Positions 43,877 to 53,573 of a DNA stretch of 64,000 nucleotides are shown in pieces. The DNA lies in assembly GCF_026239695.1 (NCBI RefSeq), contig NZ_JAPIVS010000002.1, positions 620,001 through 684,000 on the forward strand, in the 5' to 3' direction. A program made the translations under genes and the position numbers. This DNA comes from Pedobacter sp. MC2016-15 (GTDB taxonomy: Bacteria; Bacteroidota; Bacteroidia; Sphingobacteriales; Sphingobacteriaceae). Every line of letters begins with the position of its first letter. Position 1 is the stretch's first letter. Under the pieces are notes generated by a model. The model was not told the origin of the DNA, ran no database searches, and was given only the letters and a program-made list of their open reading frames with translations.

Positions 43877-44515
43877 TTATAGTCCTTTATTTTTTAAGTC
43901 GTCCAGCTTGTTGCGCTCATCCTGCAACTCCCTGGCGAGTTTCTTTTCCTTTTCGTTAGACTTGGTTTTATAAGTCTGGTATTCTTTAGAGATTTCTTCG
44001 TAGAGCTCTGTACGGTGTTTTGCTTCCTGTATGTTTCTGGCCGAGCGGCTGATCACAAATATCAGTCCCAGTGCCAGAACGATGATGATTGACCATACAA
44101 TCGTATTATAAGTAGATTTGCTGAAAGATATTCCGAGAAAAGCAATATCATCAAATTTTGAGTTGGCGGCCTCCAGTGCGCTTTCCCTGGCTTGGATCTG
44201 GCCATTGAGCGTGTCAATTAACTGTGCCTGGGTTTTGATCTTATTTTGTGCTGTTTTACTGCCTGAACGTTCTTTCCTGATGGAATCTGCAACGCTCTTG
44301 TAAAAAGCGCCCAGACGTGCGGGATTGATGAGTTTAGCACCATAATAACTTTTGGAACGGGATAGGAGTGACTGGTACTGGCCTTTGAGGCTCGAGTCTG
44401 TCATCGGGGCTTTGGTGGTGGTATCTGCAGCGGCCGGAGCCGGGACAGGAACCTGTGCGACGGCCGAAAAGCTGATCATCAGCGCTGTCAGAAGGGATAA
44501 AATGAGTTTGTTCAT
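43877..44515 (-). CDS. Exported/inner-membrane coiled-coil protein of unknown function
   Basis: A 212-residue protein. A signal peptide (MNKLILSLLTALMISFSAVAQ) is followed by a Pro/Ala/Thr-rich stretch, a helical region with coiled-coil character (about 45-125), one hydrophobic helix at about 136-156 (TIVWSIIIVLALGLIFVIS) and a charged cytoplasmic coiled coil to the C-terminus (KSNEKEKKLARELQDERNKLDDL). With signal peptide cleavage it would be a single-pass protein with its N-terminal part in the periplasm. I do not recognise a family. It is inserted, in opposite orientation, between rpsJ and rplC. Confidence 0.7.
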   Translation of the reverse strand: MNKLILSLLTALMISFSAVAQVPVPAPAAADTTTKAPMTDSSLKGQYQSLLSRSKSYYGAKLINPARLGAFYKSVADSIRKERSGSKTAQNKIKTQAQLIDTLNGQIQARESALEAANSKFDDIAFLGISFSKSTYNTIVWSIIIVLALGLIFVISRSARNIQEAKHRTELYEEISKEYQTYKTKSNEKEKKLARELQDERNKLDDLKNKGL

Positions 44516-44700
44516 AAGTGTTCGTTTATACGAATTTAGTAATGATATCTTAAAAATGAAACTCCTGCATTTTTAGGTAGGGCTGAAAAAATAGATTGCT
44601 TTGATTCACAAGCAAATACGATAAAAACGAGCTTCAATTGCATTTTACCTGATTTGTTTAAAAATAATAGCAGTTATTTGAAAAATTTATTCGCTAACTA

Positions 44701-44731
44701 TTTGAAAATTAAGATTTCTTTCCTATTTTTG
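44701..44731 (+). promoter_or_regulatory. Promoter of the rplC (S10-type) operon
   Basis: TTTG at 44701-44704 and TATTTTTG at 44724-44731, spaced by 19 bases: a full consensus match. It gives a leader of about 70 bases before rplC. Confidence 0.75.
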
Positions 44732-44755
44732 CCCTCCCTTAACGGGAAGTGTATC

Positions 44756-44789
44756 CACCTTGAACGAAGCCCTACTGCTTCGATGGGTG
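44756..44789 (+). promoter_or_regulatory. Structured leader before rplC
   Basis: CGAAGC (44765-44770) pairs with GCTTCG (44777-44782), and outside it CACC (44756-44759) with GGTG (44786-44789), a nested hairpin within the short predicted leader. A candidate autoregulatory site for a protein of this operon, by analogy with the E. coli S10 leader bound by L4; no sequence similarity to it is claimed. Confidence 0.5.
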
Positions 44790-44807
44790 TTAAATTAAAA
44801 AAAGAAA

Positions 44808-45425
44808 ATGTCAGGTATTATTGGAAAAAAAGTAGGAATGACCAGCATTTTCGACGCCGATGGAAAAAACATTCCATGTACGGTGATCGAAGCTGGGCCT
44901 TGTGTTGTAACACAGGTAAAAACCGCAGAGAAAGACGGTTACGTTTCAGTACAGTTAGGCTTCGATGAAGCTAAAGCGAAGAACACTACCCAGCCTTTAA
45001 AAGGCCACTTTGCGAAAGCAAACACAACTCCGAAACGCAAGTTGGTAGAATTTGAACCATTTGAGGAATCACTTAGCTTAGGTGATACTGTAACGGTTGA
45101 TATTTTTGCTGAAGGCGATTTTGTTGATGTTGTGGGAACTTCGAAAGGTAAAGGTTTTCAAGGTGTTGTGAAACGCCACGGATTTGGTGGTGTTGGTGGT
45201 CAAACTCACGGACAGCATAACAGAATGCGTGCTCCGGGTTCATTGGGTGCTGCTTCGTATCCTGCACGTGTATTCAAAGGAATGCGTATGGCAGGAAGAA
45301 TGGGTGGAGACAGAGTGAAAATTCAGAACTTACAGGTTTTGAAAGTTTATGCTGATCAAAATCTTGTTGTAGTTAGTGGTTCCATTCCAGGAGCTAAAGG
45401 TTCTTACGTAATCTTAGACAAGTAA
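44808..45425 (+). CDS. rplC: 50S ribosomal protein L3
   Basis: A 205-residue assembly-initiating 23S rRNA-binding protein. The central extension that reaches the peptidyl transferase centre is seen in [21 protein letters not shown], with the glutamine that is methylated in E. coli. First gene of the long operon that runs through the S10 and spc blocks. Confidence 0.98.
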   Translation: MSGIIGKKVGMTSIFDADGKNIPCTVIEAGPCVVTQVKTAEKDGYVSVQLGFDEAKAKNTTQPLKGHFAKANTTPKRKLVEFEPFEESLSLGDTVTVDIFAEGDFVDVVGTSKGKGFQGVVKRHGFGGVGGQTHGQHNRMRAPGSLGAASYPARVFKGMRMAGRMGGDRVKIQNLQVLKVYADQNLVVVSGSIPGAKGSYVILDK

Positions 45426-45429
45426 GCAG

Positions 45430-46059
45430 ATGGAAGTTAATGTAGTAAACATTTCAGGAAAAGAGACAGGTGCCAAGGTGCAGCTTCCTGAGTCGGTATT
45501 TGGTGTAACACCTAGCGATCACGCAATTTATTTAGATGTGAAACAGTATTTGGCTAACCAACGTCAGGGAACACACAAATCTAAACAACGTAACGAAATC
45601 GCAGGTTCAACCCGTAAATTGTATAAACAAAAAGGAACTGGTGGCGCCCGTGCGGGTAGTATCAAATCTCCTTTGTTCAATGGTGGTGGTCGTGTATTCG
45701 GTCCTCAGCCACGTGATTACAGTTTCAAACTGAACAAAAAATTAAAATCACTTGCACGTAAATCTGCGTTGTCATACAAAGCTCAGGATAACCACATCCT
45801 TGTTTTGGAAGATTTCAGCTTTGATACGATCAAAACCAAAAATTATTTAAACCTGGTTAATGCTTTAAGCTTGACAGGACAAAAAACATTATTGGTTTTA
45901 CCTGCACAGGATAACAATATCTATTTATCAAGCAGAAACATTCAGAAAGTGAAAGTTATCACCGCTGATCAGTTGAACACATATGATGTATTAAACTGCG
46001 GTAAACTTTTATTAACTGCAAATACTGTTAAAACATTGGAGGAGGCATTTGCCAAGTAA
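45430..46059 (+). CDS. rplD: 50S ribosomal protein L4
   Basis: A 209-residue 23S rRNA-binding protein lining the exit tunnel. The loop [21 protein letters not shown] with following [19 protein letters not shown] is the tunnel extension where macrolide-resistance changes arise; it looks normal. In E. coli L4 also represses its own operon. One base separates its stop from the rplW ATG. Confidence 0.98.
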   Translation: MEVNVVNISGKETGAKVQLPESVFGVTPSDHAIYLDVKQYLANQRQGTHKSKQRNEIAGSTRKLYKQKGTGGARAGSIKSPLFNGGGRVFGPQPRDYSFKLNKKLKSLARKSALSYKAQDNHILVLEDFSFDTIKTKNYLNLVNALSLTGQKTLLVLPAQDNNIYLSSRNIQKVKVITADQLNTYDVLNCGKLLLTANTVKTLEEAFAK

Positions 46060-46060
46060 T

Positions 46061-46351
46061 ATGGAATTTTTAAAGAAACCAATATTAACCGAAAAAGCTT
46101 CTGCTCTTACAGAGAAGTCCAGCCGCTTCACTTTCAAAGTAGAACACAAAGCAAACAAGCTGCAGATTAAACAAGCTATCGAAAAAATGTATGGCGTTAA
46201 TGTTCTTGCAATCAACACTATGGTTGTAAACGGAAAATTAAAGTCAAGAAATACAAAAGGTGGTTTGGTTACGGGACGTAGCCCGAAATATAAGAAAGCA
46301 ATTGTAACTCTGGCAGCAGGTGAAACAATTGATTATTACGCGAACATTTAA
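46061..46351 (+). CDS. rplW: 50S ribosomal protein L23
   Basis: A 96-residue protein at the tunnel exit and docking site for trigger factor and the signal recognition particle. FLKKPILTEKASALTEKSSRFTFKV is typical. A TTG at 46049 would extend the frame into rplD; ATG 46061 fits the family start and is chosen. Confidence 0.97.
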   Translation: MEFLKKPILTEKASALTEKSSRFTFKVEHKANKLQIKQAIEKMYGVNVLAINTMVVNGKLKSRNTKGGLVTGRSPKYKKAIVTLAAGETIDYYANI

Positions 46352-46374
46352 TAAGAATTGAATAATTTATAACT

Positions 46375-47199
46375 ATGGGCTTAAGAAAATTTAAACCAGT
46401 CACTCCGGGAACCCGCTTTAGAGTTGGGGCTGATTTCTCGGAGATTACAGCAACCAAGCCCGAAAAATCATTGGTTGTTTCTTCTAAGAAATCCGGTGGA
46501 CGTAACAATACAGGAAAGATGACTATGCGCTACATGGGTGGTGGTCACAAAAAATCTTACCGTTTGATTGATTTCAAACGTGATAAGTTTGATATTCCTG
46601 CAACAGTAGCTACTGTTGAATACGATCCGAACCGTACAGCACGTATCGCATTATTACATTATGCAGATGGTGAGAAGCGTTATATCATTGCACCGGAAGG
46701 ATTGCAAGTGGGGCAGAAAGTAGTATCGGGAGATACAGCAACTCCAGAAGTTGGAAATACTTTAAAATTAGCTAACATTCCGTTAGGTTCAATTGTACAT
46801 AACATTGAAATTCAACCAGGACGTGGAGCACAATTGGCACGTAGTGCAGGTGCTTATGCTCAATTAGCAGCACGTGATGGTAAATATGCAACTGTGAAAA
46901 TGCCTTCAGGTGAGGTTAGATCAATTCTGACTACTTGTTTAGCAACAATAGGAGCAGTTTCCAATTCGGATCATGCAAATGAAGTATTAGGTAAAGCAGG
47001 TCGTAAACGCTGGTTAGGACGTCGTCCTAGAACTCGTCCGGTAGCGATGAACCCAGTCGATCACCCAATGGGTGGTGGTGAGGGTCGCTCATCAGGAGGT
47101 CAGCCAAGGTCAAGGAATGGAGTTTATTCTAAAGGCTTTAAGACCCGTACACTTAAAAAATACTCAAATCGTTTCATCATAGAGAAAAGGAAGAAATAA
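46375..47199 (+). CDS. rplB: 50S ribosomal protein L2
   Basis: A 274-residue core protein needed for subunit joining and peptidyl transferase activity. The OB-fold and SH3-like domains are complete and the conserved C-terminal loop [20 protein letters not shown] contains the universally conserved histidine. Its stop and the rpsS start share one base (TAATG). Confidence 0.98.
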   Translation: MGLRKFKPVTPGTRFRVGADFSEITATKPEKSLVVSSKKSGGRNNTGKMTMRYMGGGHKKSYRLIDFKRDKFDIPATVATVEYDPNRTARIALLHYADGEKRYIIAPEGLQVGQKVVSGDTATPEVGNTLKLANIPLGSIVHNIEIQPGRGAQLARSAGAYAQLAARDGKYATVKMPSGEVRSILTTCLATIGAVSNSDHANEVLGKAGRKRWLGRRPRTRPVAMNPVDHPMGGGEGRSSGGQPRSRNGVYSKGFKTRTLKKYSNRFIIEKRKK

Positions 47200-47465
47200 T
47201 GGCACGTTCGATTAAAAAAGGACCATACATTGACCATAACGTAGAGAAGAAAGTAATCTCTATGAATGAATCAGGCAAAAAGTCTGTCATTAAAACTTGG
47301 TCTCGCAGATCAATGATTTCACCAGATTTCGTGAATCATACATTTGCAGTGCATAACGGTAACAAATTCATACCGGTATACGTAACAGAAAACATGGTTG
47401 GTCACAAGCTGGGAGAGTTTGCTCCAACCAGAACATTTAGGGGTCACTCTGAAAAGAAAAAATAA
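47199..47465 (+). CDS. rpsS: 30S ribosomal protein S19
   Basis: An 88-residue 30S-head protein. It starts [17 protein letters not shown] and contains [21 protein letters not shown] and [16 protein letters not shown], all signatures. Translationally coupled to rplB by the one-base overlap. Confidence 0.98.
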   Translation: MARSIKKGPYIDHNVEKKVISMNESGKKSVIKTWSRRSMISPDFVNHTFAVHNGNKFIPVYVTENMVGHKLGEFAPTRTFRGHSEKKK

Positions 47466-47472
47466 TTAAGAG

Positions 47473-47835
47473 ATGGAAGCAGTAGCGAAATTAAACAATT
47501 GTCCAACCTCACCACGTAAGATGCGTTTGGTTGTAGATCTTATCAGAGGTGAGCGTGTAGAGAAAGCATTACATATTTTAAAATTCACCAATAAAGATGC
47601 GGCAATCAGAGTTGAGAAACTTCTGTTGTCAGCGATCAAAAACTGGGAAACTAAAAATGAAGGTTCTCGCCCTGAAGAAAACCAATTATACGTGAAAACT
47701 ATAATGGTTGGTGGCGGCCGTCAGTTGAAAAGACTGAGACCAGCACCTCAAGGCCGTGGATACAGAATACGTAAACGTTCTAACCACGTGACTTTGATAG
47801 TAGATAGTAAAAACGTTGAAACTCAAACTAATTAG
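47473..47835 (+). CDS. rplV: 50S ribosomal protein L22
   Basis: A 120-residue protein whose beta-hairpin ([23 protein letters not shown]) reaches the exit tunnel. [20 protein letters not shown] is the usual N-terminus. The hairpin has normal length. Five bases separate it from rpsC. Confidence 0.98.
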   Translation: MEAVAKLNNCPTSPRKMRLVVDLIRGERVEKALHILKFTNKDAAIRVEKLLLSAIKNWETKNEGSRPEENQLYVKTIMVGGGRQLKRLRPAPQGRGYRIRKRSNHVTLIVDSKNVETQTN

Positions 47836-47840
47836 TAGAA

Positions 47841-48710
47841 ATGGGACAAAAAGCAAATCCAATAGGAGCAAGGTTGGGAATCATCAGAGGTTGGGATTCT
47901 AACTGGTTCGGTGGCAACAACTATGCTGACAAATTAGTTGAGGACGAAAAAATAAGAAAATACCTTTCTGTGCGTATTGCCAAAGGAGGAGTAGCTAAAG
48001 TAGTTATCGAACGTACGTTAAAACGTATCACTGTAACTATCCACACTGCCCGTCCGGGAATCGTTATCGGAAAAGCAGGAGCTGAGGTTGACAAGATCAA
48101 AGAAGAGTTAAAGAAACTTACAAAAAAAGAGATTCAGATTAACATTTTTGAGATCAAACGTCCTGAGCTTGATGCACAGCTGGTAGCAGAAGGTGTTGCA
48201 AAACAATTAGAAGCAAGGATCTCATTCAGAAGAGCCATGAAATCTACAATCGCCTCTACCATGCGTATGGGTGCTGAGGGTATCAAAATCATGACTTCAG
48301 GCCGTTTAGGTGGTGCTGAGATGGCTCGTAACGAGCAGTATAAAGAAGGAAGAATTCCTTTGCATACTTTCCGTGCTGATATTGACTATGCATTAGCTGA
48401 AGCATTGACTACTTATGGTAAGATCGGTGTGAAAGTATGGATCTGTAAAGGTGAAGTTTACGGTAAACGTGATCTTTCTCCTAACATTGGCGCTGCAAAC
48501 AATGCTCCTGGTAAAGGTGGCAGACCTGAAGGTAACTTCGGTGCAGGCGGCAGAGACAGAGACAACCGTGGCGGTGGCGACAGAAGAAACGACAATAAAG
48601 GCGGTGCCGGTCGTGGCGGAAGAGGTCCAGGTCAGGGTGGTCCGGGTCAAGGTGGTCCAGGAAGAGATAACAGAGGTGGTAACCCTGCAAACAGAGGTCC
48701 CCGTAAATAA
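47841..48710 (+). CDS. rpsC: 30S ribosomal protein S3 with a Gly/Arg-rich C-terminal tail
   Basis: A 289-residue mRNA-entry-site protein. The KH domain ([18 protein letters not shown]) and the C-terminal domain with [30 protein letters not shown] are standard and end near residue 214. The remaining about 75 residues are low complexity, built from G, R, D, N and P, with repeated RGG, GGPGQ and NRGG units, absent from E. coli S3 (233 residues). The frame is continuous and the tail keeps the codon use of the gene, so it is not an assembly error by appearance. It may contact RNA; function unknown. Confidence 0.97.
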   Translation: MGQKANPIGARLGIIRGWDSNWFGGNNYADKLVEDEKIRKYLSVRIAKGGVAKVVIERTLKRITVTIHTARPGIVIGKAGAEVDKIKEELKKLTKKEIQINIFEIKRPELDAQLVAEGVAKQLEARISFRRAMKSTIASTMRMGAEGIKIMTSGRLGGAEMARNEQYKEGRIPLHTFRADIDYALAEALTTYGKIGVKVWICKGEVYGKRDLSPNIGAANNAPGKGGRPEGNFGAGGRDRDNRGGGDRRNDNKGGAGRGGRGPGQGGPGQGGPGRDNRGGNPANRGPRK

Positions 48711-48748
48711 TTAGTCAACAGATCGTTTAACGATAATATTAAAATAAG

Positions 48749-49171
48749 ATGTTACAGCCAAAAAGAACGAAGTTCAGAAAGATGCAAAAGGGCAGAATGA
48801 AAGGTTTAGCAACACGTGGTGCTGAACTGTCATTCGGGTCTTTCGGGATTAAATCTTTAGAGGCGACATGGATTACCAGTCGTCAGATAGAGGCAGCCCG
48901 TATTGCGGTAACTCGTTTCATGAAACGTGAAGGCCAGGTGTGGATTAGAATTTTCCCGGACAAACCGGTAACTAAGAAACCAGCCGAAGTACGTATGGGT
49001 AAAGGTAAAGGTGCTCCTGAATACTGGGTAGCAGTAGTGAGACCAGGACGTATCATTTTTGAAGCAGAAGGCGTATCTTTGGAAATTGCCAAAGAAGCAA
49101 TGCGTTTAGCAGCTCAGAAATTACCTATCCAAACAAAATTTGTAGTACGTAGAGATTACGTAGAGGCATAA
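48749..49171 (+). CDS. rplP: 50S ribosomal protein L16
   Basis: A 140-residue protein near the A-site t[26 protein letters not shown] and the loop [21 protein letters not shown] are family marks; the arginine hydroxylated in some bacteria lies in the latter. A 72-base gap before rpmC contains a GGGTC/GACCC pairing but no clear terminator. Confidence 0.98.
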   Translation: MLQPKRTKFRKMQKGRMKGLATRGAELSFGSFGIKSLEATWITSRQIEAARIAVTRFMKREGQVWIRIFPDKPVTKKPAEVRMGKGKGAPEYWVAVVRPGRIIFEAEGVSLEIAKEAMRLAAQKLPIQTKFVVRRDYVEA

Positions 49172-49243
49172 AGAGTTTTGGGGTCAATGTTGTAAGTAAC
49201 TTGTTATTATAACCGCTAGACCCAGAACATAAAAATTAATAAA

Positions 49244-49453
49244 ATGAAGAACTCAGAAATCACAGGGCTTTCACAAGAAGAACTAGTAGTCAGGATTGCA
49301 GAAGAGAGAGAAAACTTAGTAAAGTTAAAATTTGCACACACAATTTCGGCTATAGAGAATCCTACCCGTATCACTAAGGTAAGAAAAGACATCGCCCGAT
49401 TAAATACTGAATTGACAAAGCGTAAAGCAGCGTCTGCTAGTGAAACTAAATAA
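49244..49453 (+). CDS. rpmC: 50S ribosomal protein L29
   Basis: A 69-residue two-helix protein near the tunnel exit. EITGLSQEELVVRIAEERENLVKLKF and NPTRITKVRKDIARLNTEL are typical. Length is normal; rpsQ starts 12 bases on. Confidence 0.97.
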   Translation: MKNSEITGLSQEELVVRIAEERENLVKLKFAHTISAIENPTRITKVRKDIARLNTELTKRKAASASETK

Positions 49454-49465
49454 CTTTAGGTCGAA

Positions 49466-49720
49466 ATGGAAAGACAATTAAGAAAAACAAGAACCGGGTT
49501 GGTGGTAAGCAATAAAATGGATAAATCTGTTGTTGTTGCTGTAGAACGTAAAGTGAAACACCCGATCTATGGTAAGTTCGTAAAAAAAACTACCAAATTT
49601 ATGGCTCATGACGAGAAAAACGATTGCGGTATTGGAGATACAGTACTGATCATGGAGACTCGTCCGCTGAGTAAAAACAAGAACTGGAGATTAGTGGAAA
49701 TTTTAGAGAGGGCTAAATAA
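49466..49720 (+). CDS. rpsQ: 30S ribosomal protein S17
   Basis: An 84-residue OB-fold protein binding 16S rRNA early in assembly. [35 protein letters not shown] and [21 protein letters not shown] are conserved. One base separates it from rplN. Confidence 0.98.
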   Translation: MERQLRKTRTGLVVSNKMDKSVVVAVERKVKHPIYGKFVKKTTKFMAHDEKNDCGIGDTVLIMETRPLSKNKNWRLVEILERAK

Positions 49721-49721
49721 C

Positions 49722-50090
49722 ATGGTACAACAGGAATCAAGACTCAATGTAGCCGACAATAGCGGCGCAAAACAAGTACTCGTAATTCGTGTACTTGGTG
49801 GAACCGGAAAACGGTACGCGTCAATTGGTGACAAAATTGTTGTTACCGTGAAAAGCGCACTTCCTTCAGGAAACATTAAAAAAGGAACTGTCTCTAAAGC
49901 AGTTGTGGTAAGAACAAAAAAAGAGATCAGACGTAAGGATGGTTCTTACATTCGTTTCGACGATAATGCAGCAGTATTATTGAATGCACAAGATGAGCCG
50001 CGTGGTACACGTATTTTTGGCCCGGTAGCGAGAGAACTGCGTGAAAAACAATTCATGAAAATTGTATCATTAGCACCGGAGGTATTATAA
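49722..50090 (+). CDS. rplN: 50S ribosomal protein L14
   Basis: A 122-residue protein at the subunit interface. [26 protein letters not shown], and [30 protein letters not shown] are diagnostic. Spacing to rplX is one base. Confidence 0.98.
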   Translation: MVQQESRLNVADNSGAKQVLVIRVLGGTGKRYASIGDKIVVTVKSALPSGNIKKGTVSKAVVVRTKKEIRRKDGSYIRFDDNAAVLLNAQDEPRGTRIFGPVARELREKQFMKIVSLAPEVL

Positions 50091-50091
50091 T

Positions 50092-50433
50092 ATGAAAAAT
50101 AAAGTAACTGTTCAACCAAAGATAAAAATCCGTAAAGGAGATTTAGTAAAGGTTATCGCTGGTGATTCAAAAGGCCAGGAAGGTAAAGTACTTTCAGTAT
50201 TAATTACTAAAAGTAGAATTCTGGTAGAAGGTGTGAACCTTGTATCTAAACATACAAAACCAAATGCTGCTACTCCAAACGGTGGTATCATTAAAAAAGA
50301 GGCTGCTCTTCATATTTCTAACGTTGCGTTAATTGATCCTAAATCAGGAAAAACTACGCGTGTTGGCAGAAAGCTTAACGCTGATGGGAAATTAGTTAGG
50401 GTATCTAAAAAATCAGGAGAGGAGATCAAATAA
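50092..50433 (+). CDS. rplX: 50S ribosomal protein L24
   Basis: A 113-residue assembly-initiating protein. The KOW motif [22 protein letters not shown] and [10 protein letters not shown] segment are present. Its last base is the first base of the rplE start (overlap of one). Confidence 0.98.
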   Translation: MKNKVTVQPKIKIRKGDLVKVIAGDSKGQEGKVLSVLITKSRILVEGVNLVSKHTKPNAATPNGGIIKKEAALHISNVALIDPKSGKTTRVGRKLNADGKLVRVSKKSGEEIK

Positions 50434-51005
50434 TGACTTACATACCAAGATTAAAGACTAAATACAAAGAGGAAGTTGTTCCTGCCCTGAAAAGCAAGTT
50501 CAATTACAAAAGCGTAATGCAGGTTCCTAAGTTAGAGAAGATTGCTATCAACCAGGGTGTTGGACGTTTCTCTGTAACTGACAAGAAGATCATGGACAGC
50601 TCTATCTTAGAGATGACAACCATTTCTGGTCAGCAGGCAGTAGGTGCAAAATCTAAAAAAGATATCTCAAACTTCAAGTTACGTAAGGGTATGCCGGTAG
50701 GTGTACGTGTAACTTTACGTGATAACAACATGTTTGAGTTTTTAGATCGTTTAATTTCCGTAGCTTTGCCGCGTATCCGTGACTTCAAAGGTATCAATGA
50801 CAAAGGATTTGATGGAAAAGGTAACTACACATTGGGTATTACCGAACAAATCATCTTCCCTGAGATCAACATCGACAAGATCAACAAGATCTTAGGTATG
50901 GATATTACCTTTGTAACTACTGCAACAACTGATGTTGAAGCATTGGAATTGTTAAAACAATTCGGATTACCGTTTAAGAATCAAACATCTAATACAGAGC
51001 AATAA
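50433..51005 (+). CDS. rplE: 50S ribosomal protein L5
   Basis: A 190-residue 5S rRNA-binding protein that contacts the P-site t[41 protein letters not shown] and [16 protein letters not shown] are signatures. Overlaps rpsN by one base. Confidence 0.98.
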   Translation: MTYIPRLKTKYKEEVVPALKSKFNYKSVMQVPKLEKIAINQGVGRFSVTDKKIMDSSILEMTTISGQQAVGAKSKKDISNFKLRKGMPVGVRVTLRDNNMFEFLDRLISVALPRIRDFKGINDKGFDGKGNYTLGITEQIIFPEINIDKINKILGMDITFVTTATTDVEALELLKQFGLPFKNQTSNTEQ

Positions 51006-51274
51006 TGGCAAAAGAAGGTTTAAAAGCTCGTGAAGTAAAGCGCCAGAAGCTGGTTGCTAAATTTGCAGAGAAACGCGCAGAACTTAAAGCTGCTGGTGAT
51101 TTCGAAGGACTTGACAAGTTACCAAAAAACTCGTCACCTGTACGTTTGCACAACCGTTGCAAGCTGACTGGCCGCCCTCGTGGTTACATGCGTACTTTTG
51201 GTATTTCAAGGGTTACTTTCCGTGAAATGGCCTTAGCAGGAAAAATTCCTGGAGTTACCAAAGCAAGCTGGTAA
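51005..51274 (+). CDS. rpsN: 30S ribosomal protein S14 (zinc-free form)
   Basis: An 89-residue protein of the long S14 type. The segment [34 protein letters not shown] keeps one cysteine and lacks the two CxxC pairs of zinc-binding S14. It is followed by a 134-base gap with hairpins before rpsH. Confidence 0.97.
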   Translation: MAKEGLKAREVKRQKLVAKFAEKRAELKAAGDFEGLDKLPKNSSPVRLHNRCKLTGRPRGYMRTFGISRVTFREMALAGKIPGVTKASW

Positions 51275-51287
51275 AAAATATCGTGTT

Positions 51288-51326
51288 ACGTTAGCCGATT
51301 CGCCCAAGGGCTGAAGCGGCTAACGT
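51288..51326 (+). promoter_or_regulatory. Hairpin between rpsN and rpsH
   Basis: ACGTTAGCCG (51288-51297) pairs perfectly with CGGCTAACGT (51317-51326) around a 19-base loop. A second small stem TCCGAA/TTCGGA lies at 51365-51379. No T-tract follows. S8 regulates the spc operon near here in E. coli, but no matching binding-site sequence is claimed. Confidence 0.6.
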
Positions 51327-51408
51327 TGTACGTTTAAAAGAAAAATTAACCGATGGAAGGTCGCTCCGAATGGTTCGGAAAGGAAACCACTATCACAAAT
51401 CAATAAAA

Positions 51409-51807
51409 ATGAATACAGATCCAATAGCAGATTATCTTACAAGGGTAAGAAATGCCATCAAGGCAAATCACAGAATTGTAGAAATTCCTGCATCAAATCT
51501 TAAAAAGGAAATTACTAAAGTACTTTTTGACAAAGGTTACATCGCCAACTACAAGTTTGAAGACAACACTGTTCAGGGAACGATCAAAATCGCTTTGAAG
51601 TACAACCCGATCACTAAGATCCCTGCGATCCGCACATTAGCGCGTATCAGCAAACCAGGTTTAAGGCAGTATGCAGGCGTTGATAATATGCCAAGAGTAT
51701 TGAACGGTTTAGGTATCGCTATCTTGTCTACTTCTAAAGGAGTGATGACTGATAAAGAAGCAGCCAGACTAAACATTGGTGGCGAAGTTTTGTGTCACGT
51801 TTATTAA
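51409..51807 (+). CDS. rpsH: 30S ribosomal protein S8
   Basis: A 132-residue protein that binds 16S helix 21. Starts MNTDPIADYLTRVRNAIKANHR; the C-terminus has GLGIAILSTSKGVMTDKEAARLNIGGEVLCHVY. An upstream in-frame ATG at 51370 would add 13 unrelated residues over the leader hairpin, so 51409 is chosen; length then matches E. coli S8 (130). Confidence 0.97.
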   Translation: MNTDPIADYLTRVRNAIKANHRIVEIPASNLKKEITKVLFDKGYIANYKFEDNTVQGTIKIALKYNPITKIPAIRTLARISKPGLRQYAGVDNMPRVLNGLGIAILSTSKGVMTDKEAARLNIGGEVLCHVY

Positions 51808-51825
51808 TTAAAGGAGGATTACAAA

Positions 51826-52383
51826 ATGTCAAGAATAGGAAAAGCCCCAATTAATGTACCTGCAGGAGTAACCATTACAGTAGATGCTGCTAACGTAGTA
51901 ACTGTAAAAGGCCCTAAAGGAGAATTACAACAAGCAGTAGATTCAGAGATCACTGTAAGTCAGGAAGATGGTGTACTTACAGTATTACGCCCTACTGAGC
52001 AAAAAAGACACAAAGCATTGCACGGTTTATACCGTTCACTGATCAACAATATGGTTGTTGGTGTTACAGAAGGTTATAAAATTCAGCAAGAATTAGTAGG
52101 TGTGGGTTACCGTGCTACTAACGAAGGTAATACTTTGGATCTTGTGTTAGGATATTCTCACCACTATGTATTCCAATTGCCGGTAGAGATTAAAGTAACT
52201 ACCCTTTCAGAAAAAGGTCAGACTCCTAAAATCATTTTAGAGAGTATCGACAAACAACTGATCGGTCAGGTTGCAGCGAAAATCCGCTCATTACGTGCAC
52301 CAGAGCCATACAAAGGTAAAGGTATCAAGTTTGTAGGAGAAGTGTTAAGAAGAAAAGCAGGTAAATCAGCTTCTAAAAAATAA
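51826..52383 (+). CDS. rplF: 50S ribosomal protein L6
   Basis: A 185-residue protein near the sarcin-ricin loop. [18 protein letters not shown] opens it; the second domain has [27 protein letters not shown]. An AAAGGAGG purine run precedes the start, one of few good Shine-Dalgarno sequences here. Confidence 0.98.
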   Translation: MSRIGKAPINVPAGVTITVDAANVVTVKGPKGELQQAVDSEITVSQEDGVLTVLRPTEQKRHKALHGLYRSLINNMVVGVTEGYKIQQELVGVGYRATNEGNTLDLVLGYSHHYVFQLPVEIKVTTLSEKGQTPKIILESIDKQLIGQVAAKIRSLRAPEPYKGKGIKFVGEVLRRKAGKSASKK

Positions 52384-52388
52384 TCATC

Positions 52389-52742
52389 ATGGCAGGGAAA
52401 AAATTATCTCGTAGAGATCGTATAAAAAAAGGAATCAGAAAAAAACTAGAAGGTTCTGAAAGCCGTCCACGTTTATCAGTTTATAGAAGCAATAAAGGAA
52501 TTTATGCGCAGATCATTAACGACGTAACTGGAAACACATTGGTATCAGCTTCTTCATTATCTAAAGATTTTTCTGGTAATGGCAACAAATCTGAGCAATC
52601 AGTAGCTGTTGGTAAATTAGTAGCTGAAAAAGCAATCGCAGCAGGCATTAAAGAAGTTGTTTTCGATAGAAATGGCTATTTATACCACGGACGCGTAAAG
52701 TCGTTGGCAGAAGGTGCCCGCGAAGCTGGTTTAGTATTTTAA
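52389..52742 (+). CDS. rplR: 50S ribosomal protein L18
   Basis: A 117-residue 5S rRNA-binding protein. [36 protein letters not shown] and [22 protein letters not shown] are diagnostic. Five bases after rplF. Confidence 0.98.
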   Translation: MAGKKLSRRDRIKKGIRKKLEGSESRPRLSVYRSNKGIYAQIINDVTGNTLVSASSLSKDFSGNGNKSEQSVAVGKLVAEKAIAAGIKEVVFDRNGYLYHGRVKSLAEGAREAGLVF

Positions 52743-52760
52743 TCTGAAAATAAGAGAAGA

Positions 52761-53279
52761 ATGTCAACTATCAATATAAAAAGAGTTAAGACTAGCGAGG
52801 TCGAATTAAAAGACCGTTTAGTTAGTATACAACGTGTTGCTAAAGTAACCAAAGGTGGTCGTACTTTCAGCTTCTCAGCTATCGTAGTTGTTGGAGATGA
52901 AAACGGAATCGTAGGTTACGGATTAGGTAAGGCGAAAGAGGTTACTGAAGCAATTGCTAAAGGTATCGATGACGCTAAAAAGAACCTTGTAAAGGTTCCT
53001 TTGTTAAACGGTACTGTTCCTCACGAACAAATCGGTAAATTCTCAGGTGGTTTTGTATTGATCAAGCCAGCTGCAGTAGGTACCGGAGTTATCGCTGGTG
53101 GTGCAATGCGCGCTGTATTAGAGAGTGCTGGTGTACATAACGTATTAGCAAAATCAAAAGGTTCATCAAATCCTCACAACGTGGTAAAAGCAACTGTTGA
53201 TGCTTTAACAAAAATGCGTGATGCTTACACAGTAGCACAACAGCGTGGTGTTGATTTAAACAAAGTTTTTAACGGATAA
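52761..53279 (+). CDS. rpsE: 30S ribosomal protein S5
   Basis: A 172-residue mRNA-path protein. [22 protein letters not shown] holds the loop tied to spectinomycin sensitivity, and [18 protein letters not shown] is typical. rpmD follows after four bases. Confidence 0.98.
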   Translation: MSTINIKRVKTSEVELKDRLVSIQRVAKVTKGGRTFSFSAIVVVGDENGIVGYGLGKAKEVTEAIAKGIDDAKKNLVKVPLLNGTVPHEQIGKFSGGFVLIKPAAVGTGVIAGGAMRAVLESAGVHNVLAKSKGSSNPHNVVKATVDALTKMRDAYTVAQQRGVDLNKVFNG

Positions 53280-53283
53280 GAAC

Positions 53284-53463
53284 ATGGCTAAGATCAAAAT
53301 AACCCAGGTAAAAAGTATCATTGACAGAAGCGAACGTCAGAAAAGAACGATGCAGGCATTAGGTTTGACCAAAATGAACCAGTCTGTTGAAGTTGAAGCA
53401 AACGCTGCTATCATTGGAATGGTAAGAAAAGTGAATCACTTAGTTGCCATCGAAAGTATATAA
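53284..53463 (+). CDS. rpmD: 50S ribosomal protein L30
   Basis: A 59-residue protein read from ATG 53284 to TAA 53461-53463: MAKIKITQVKSIIDRSERQ, then KRTMQALGLTKMNQSVE and a short end. Its size and position between rpsE and rplO fit L30. A 110-base gap with a strong promoter follows. Confidence 0.95.
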   Translation: MAKIKITQVKSIIDRSERQKRTMQALGLTKMNQSVEVEANAAIIGMVRKVNHLVAIESI

Positions 53464-53473
53464 TTCGCAGAGG

Positions 53474-53503
53474 TTGTAAGTGTAATATTTTCTATTACAT
53501 TTG
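53474..53503 (+). promoter_or_regulatory. Internal promoter before rplO-secY
   Basis: TTG at 53474-53476 and TACATTTG at 53496-53503, 19 bases apart, in the gap after rpmD. It would let rplO, secY and map be transcribed separately from the upstream genes. Confidence 0.65.
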
Positions 53504-53573
53504 CAACCTTTGTATATGTTTAACCGTTGTCCCTGATTAGTGAAAGCGAAGGGCAGCACAATAAGTTTCAAAA

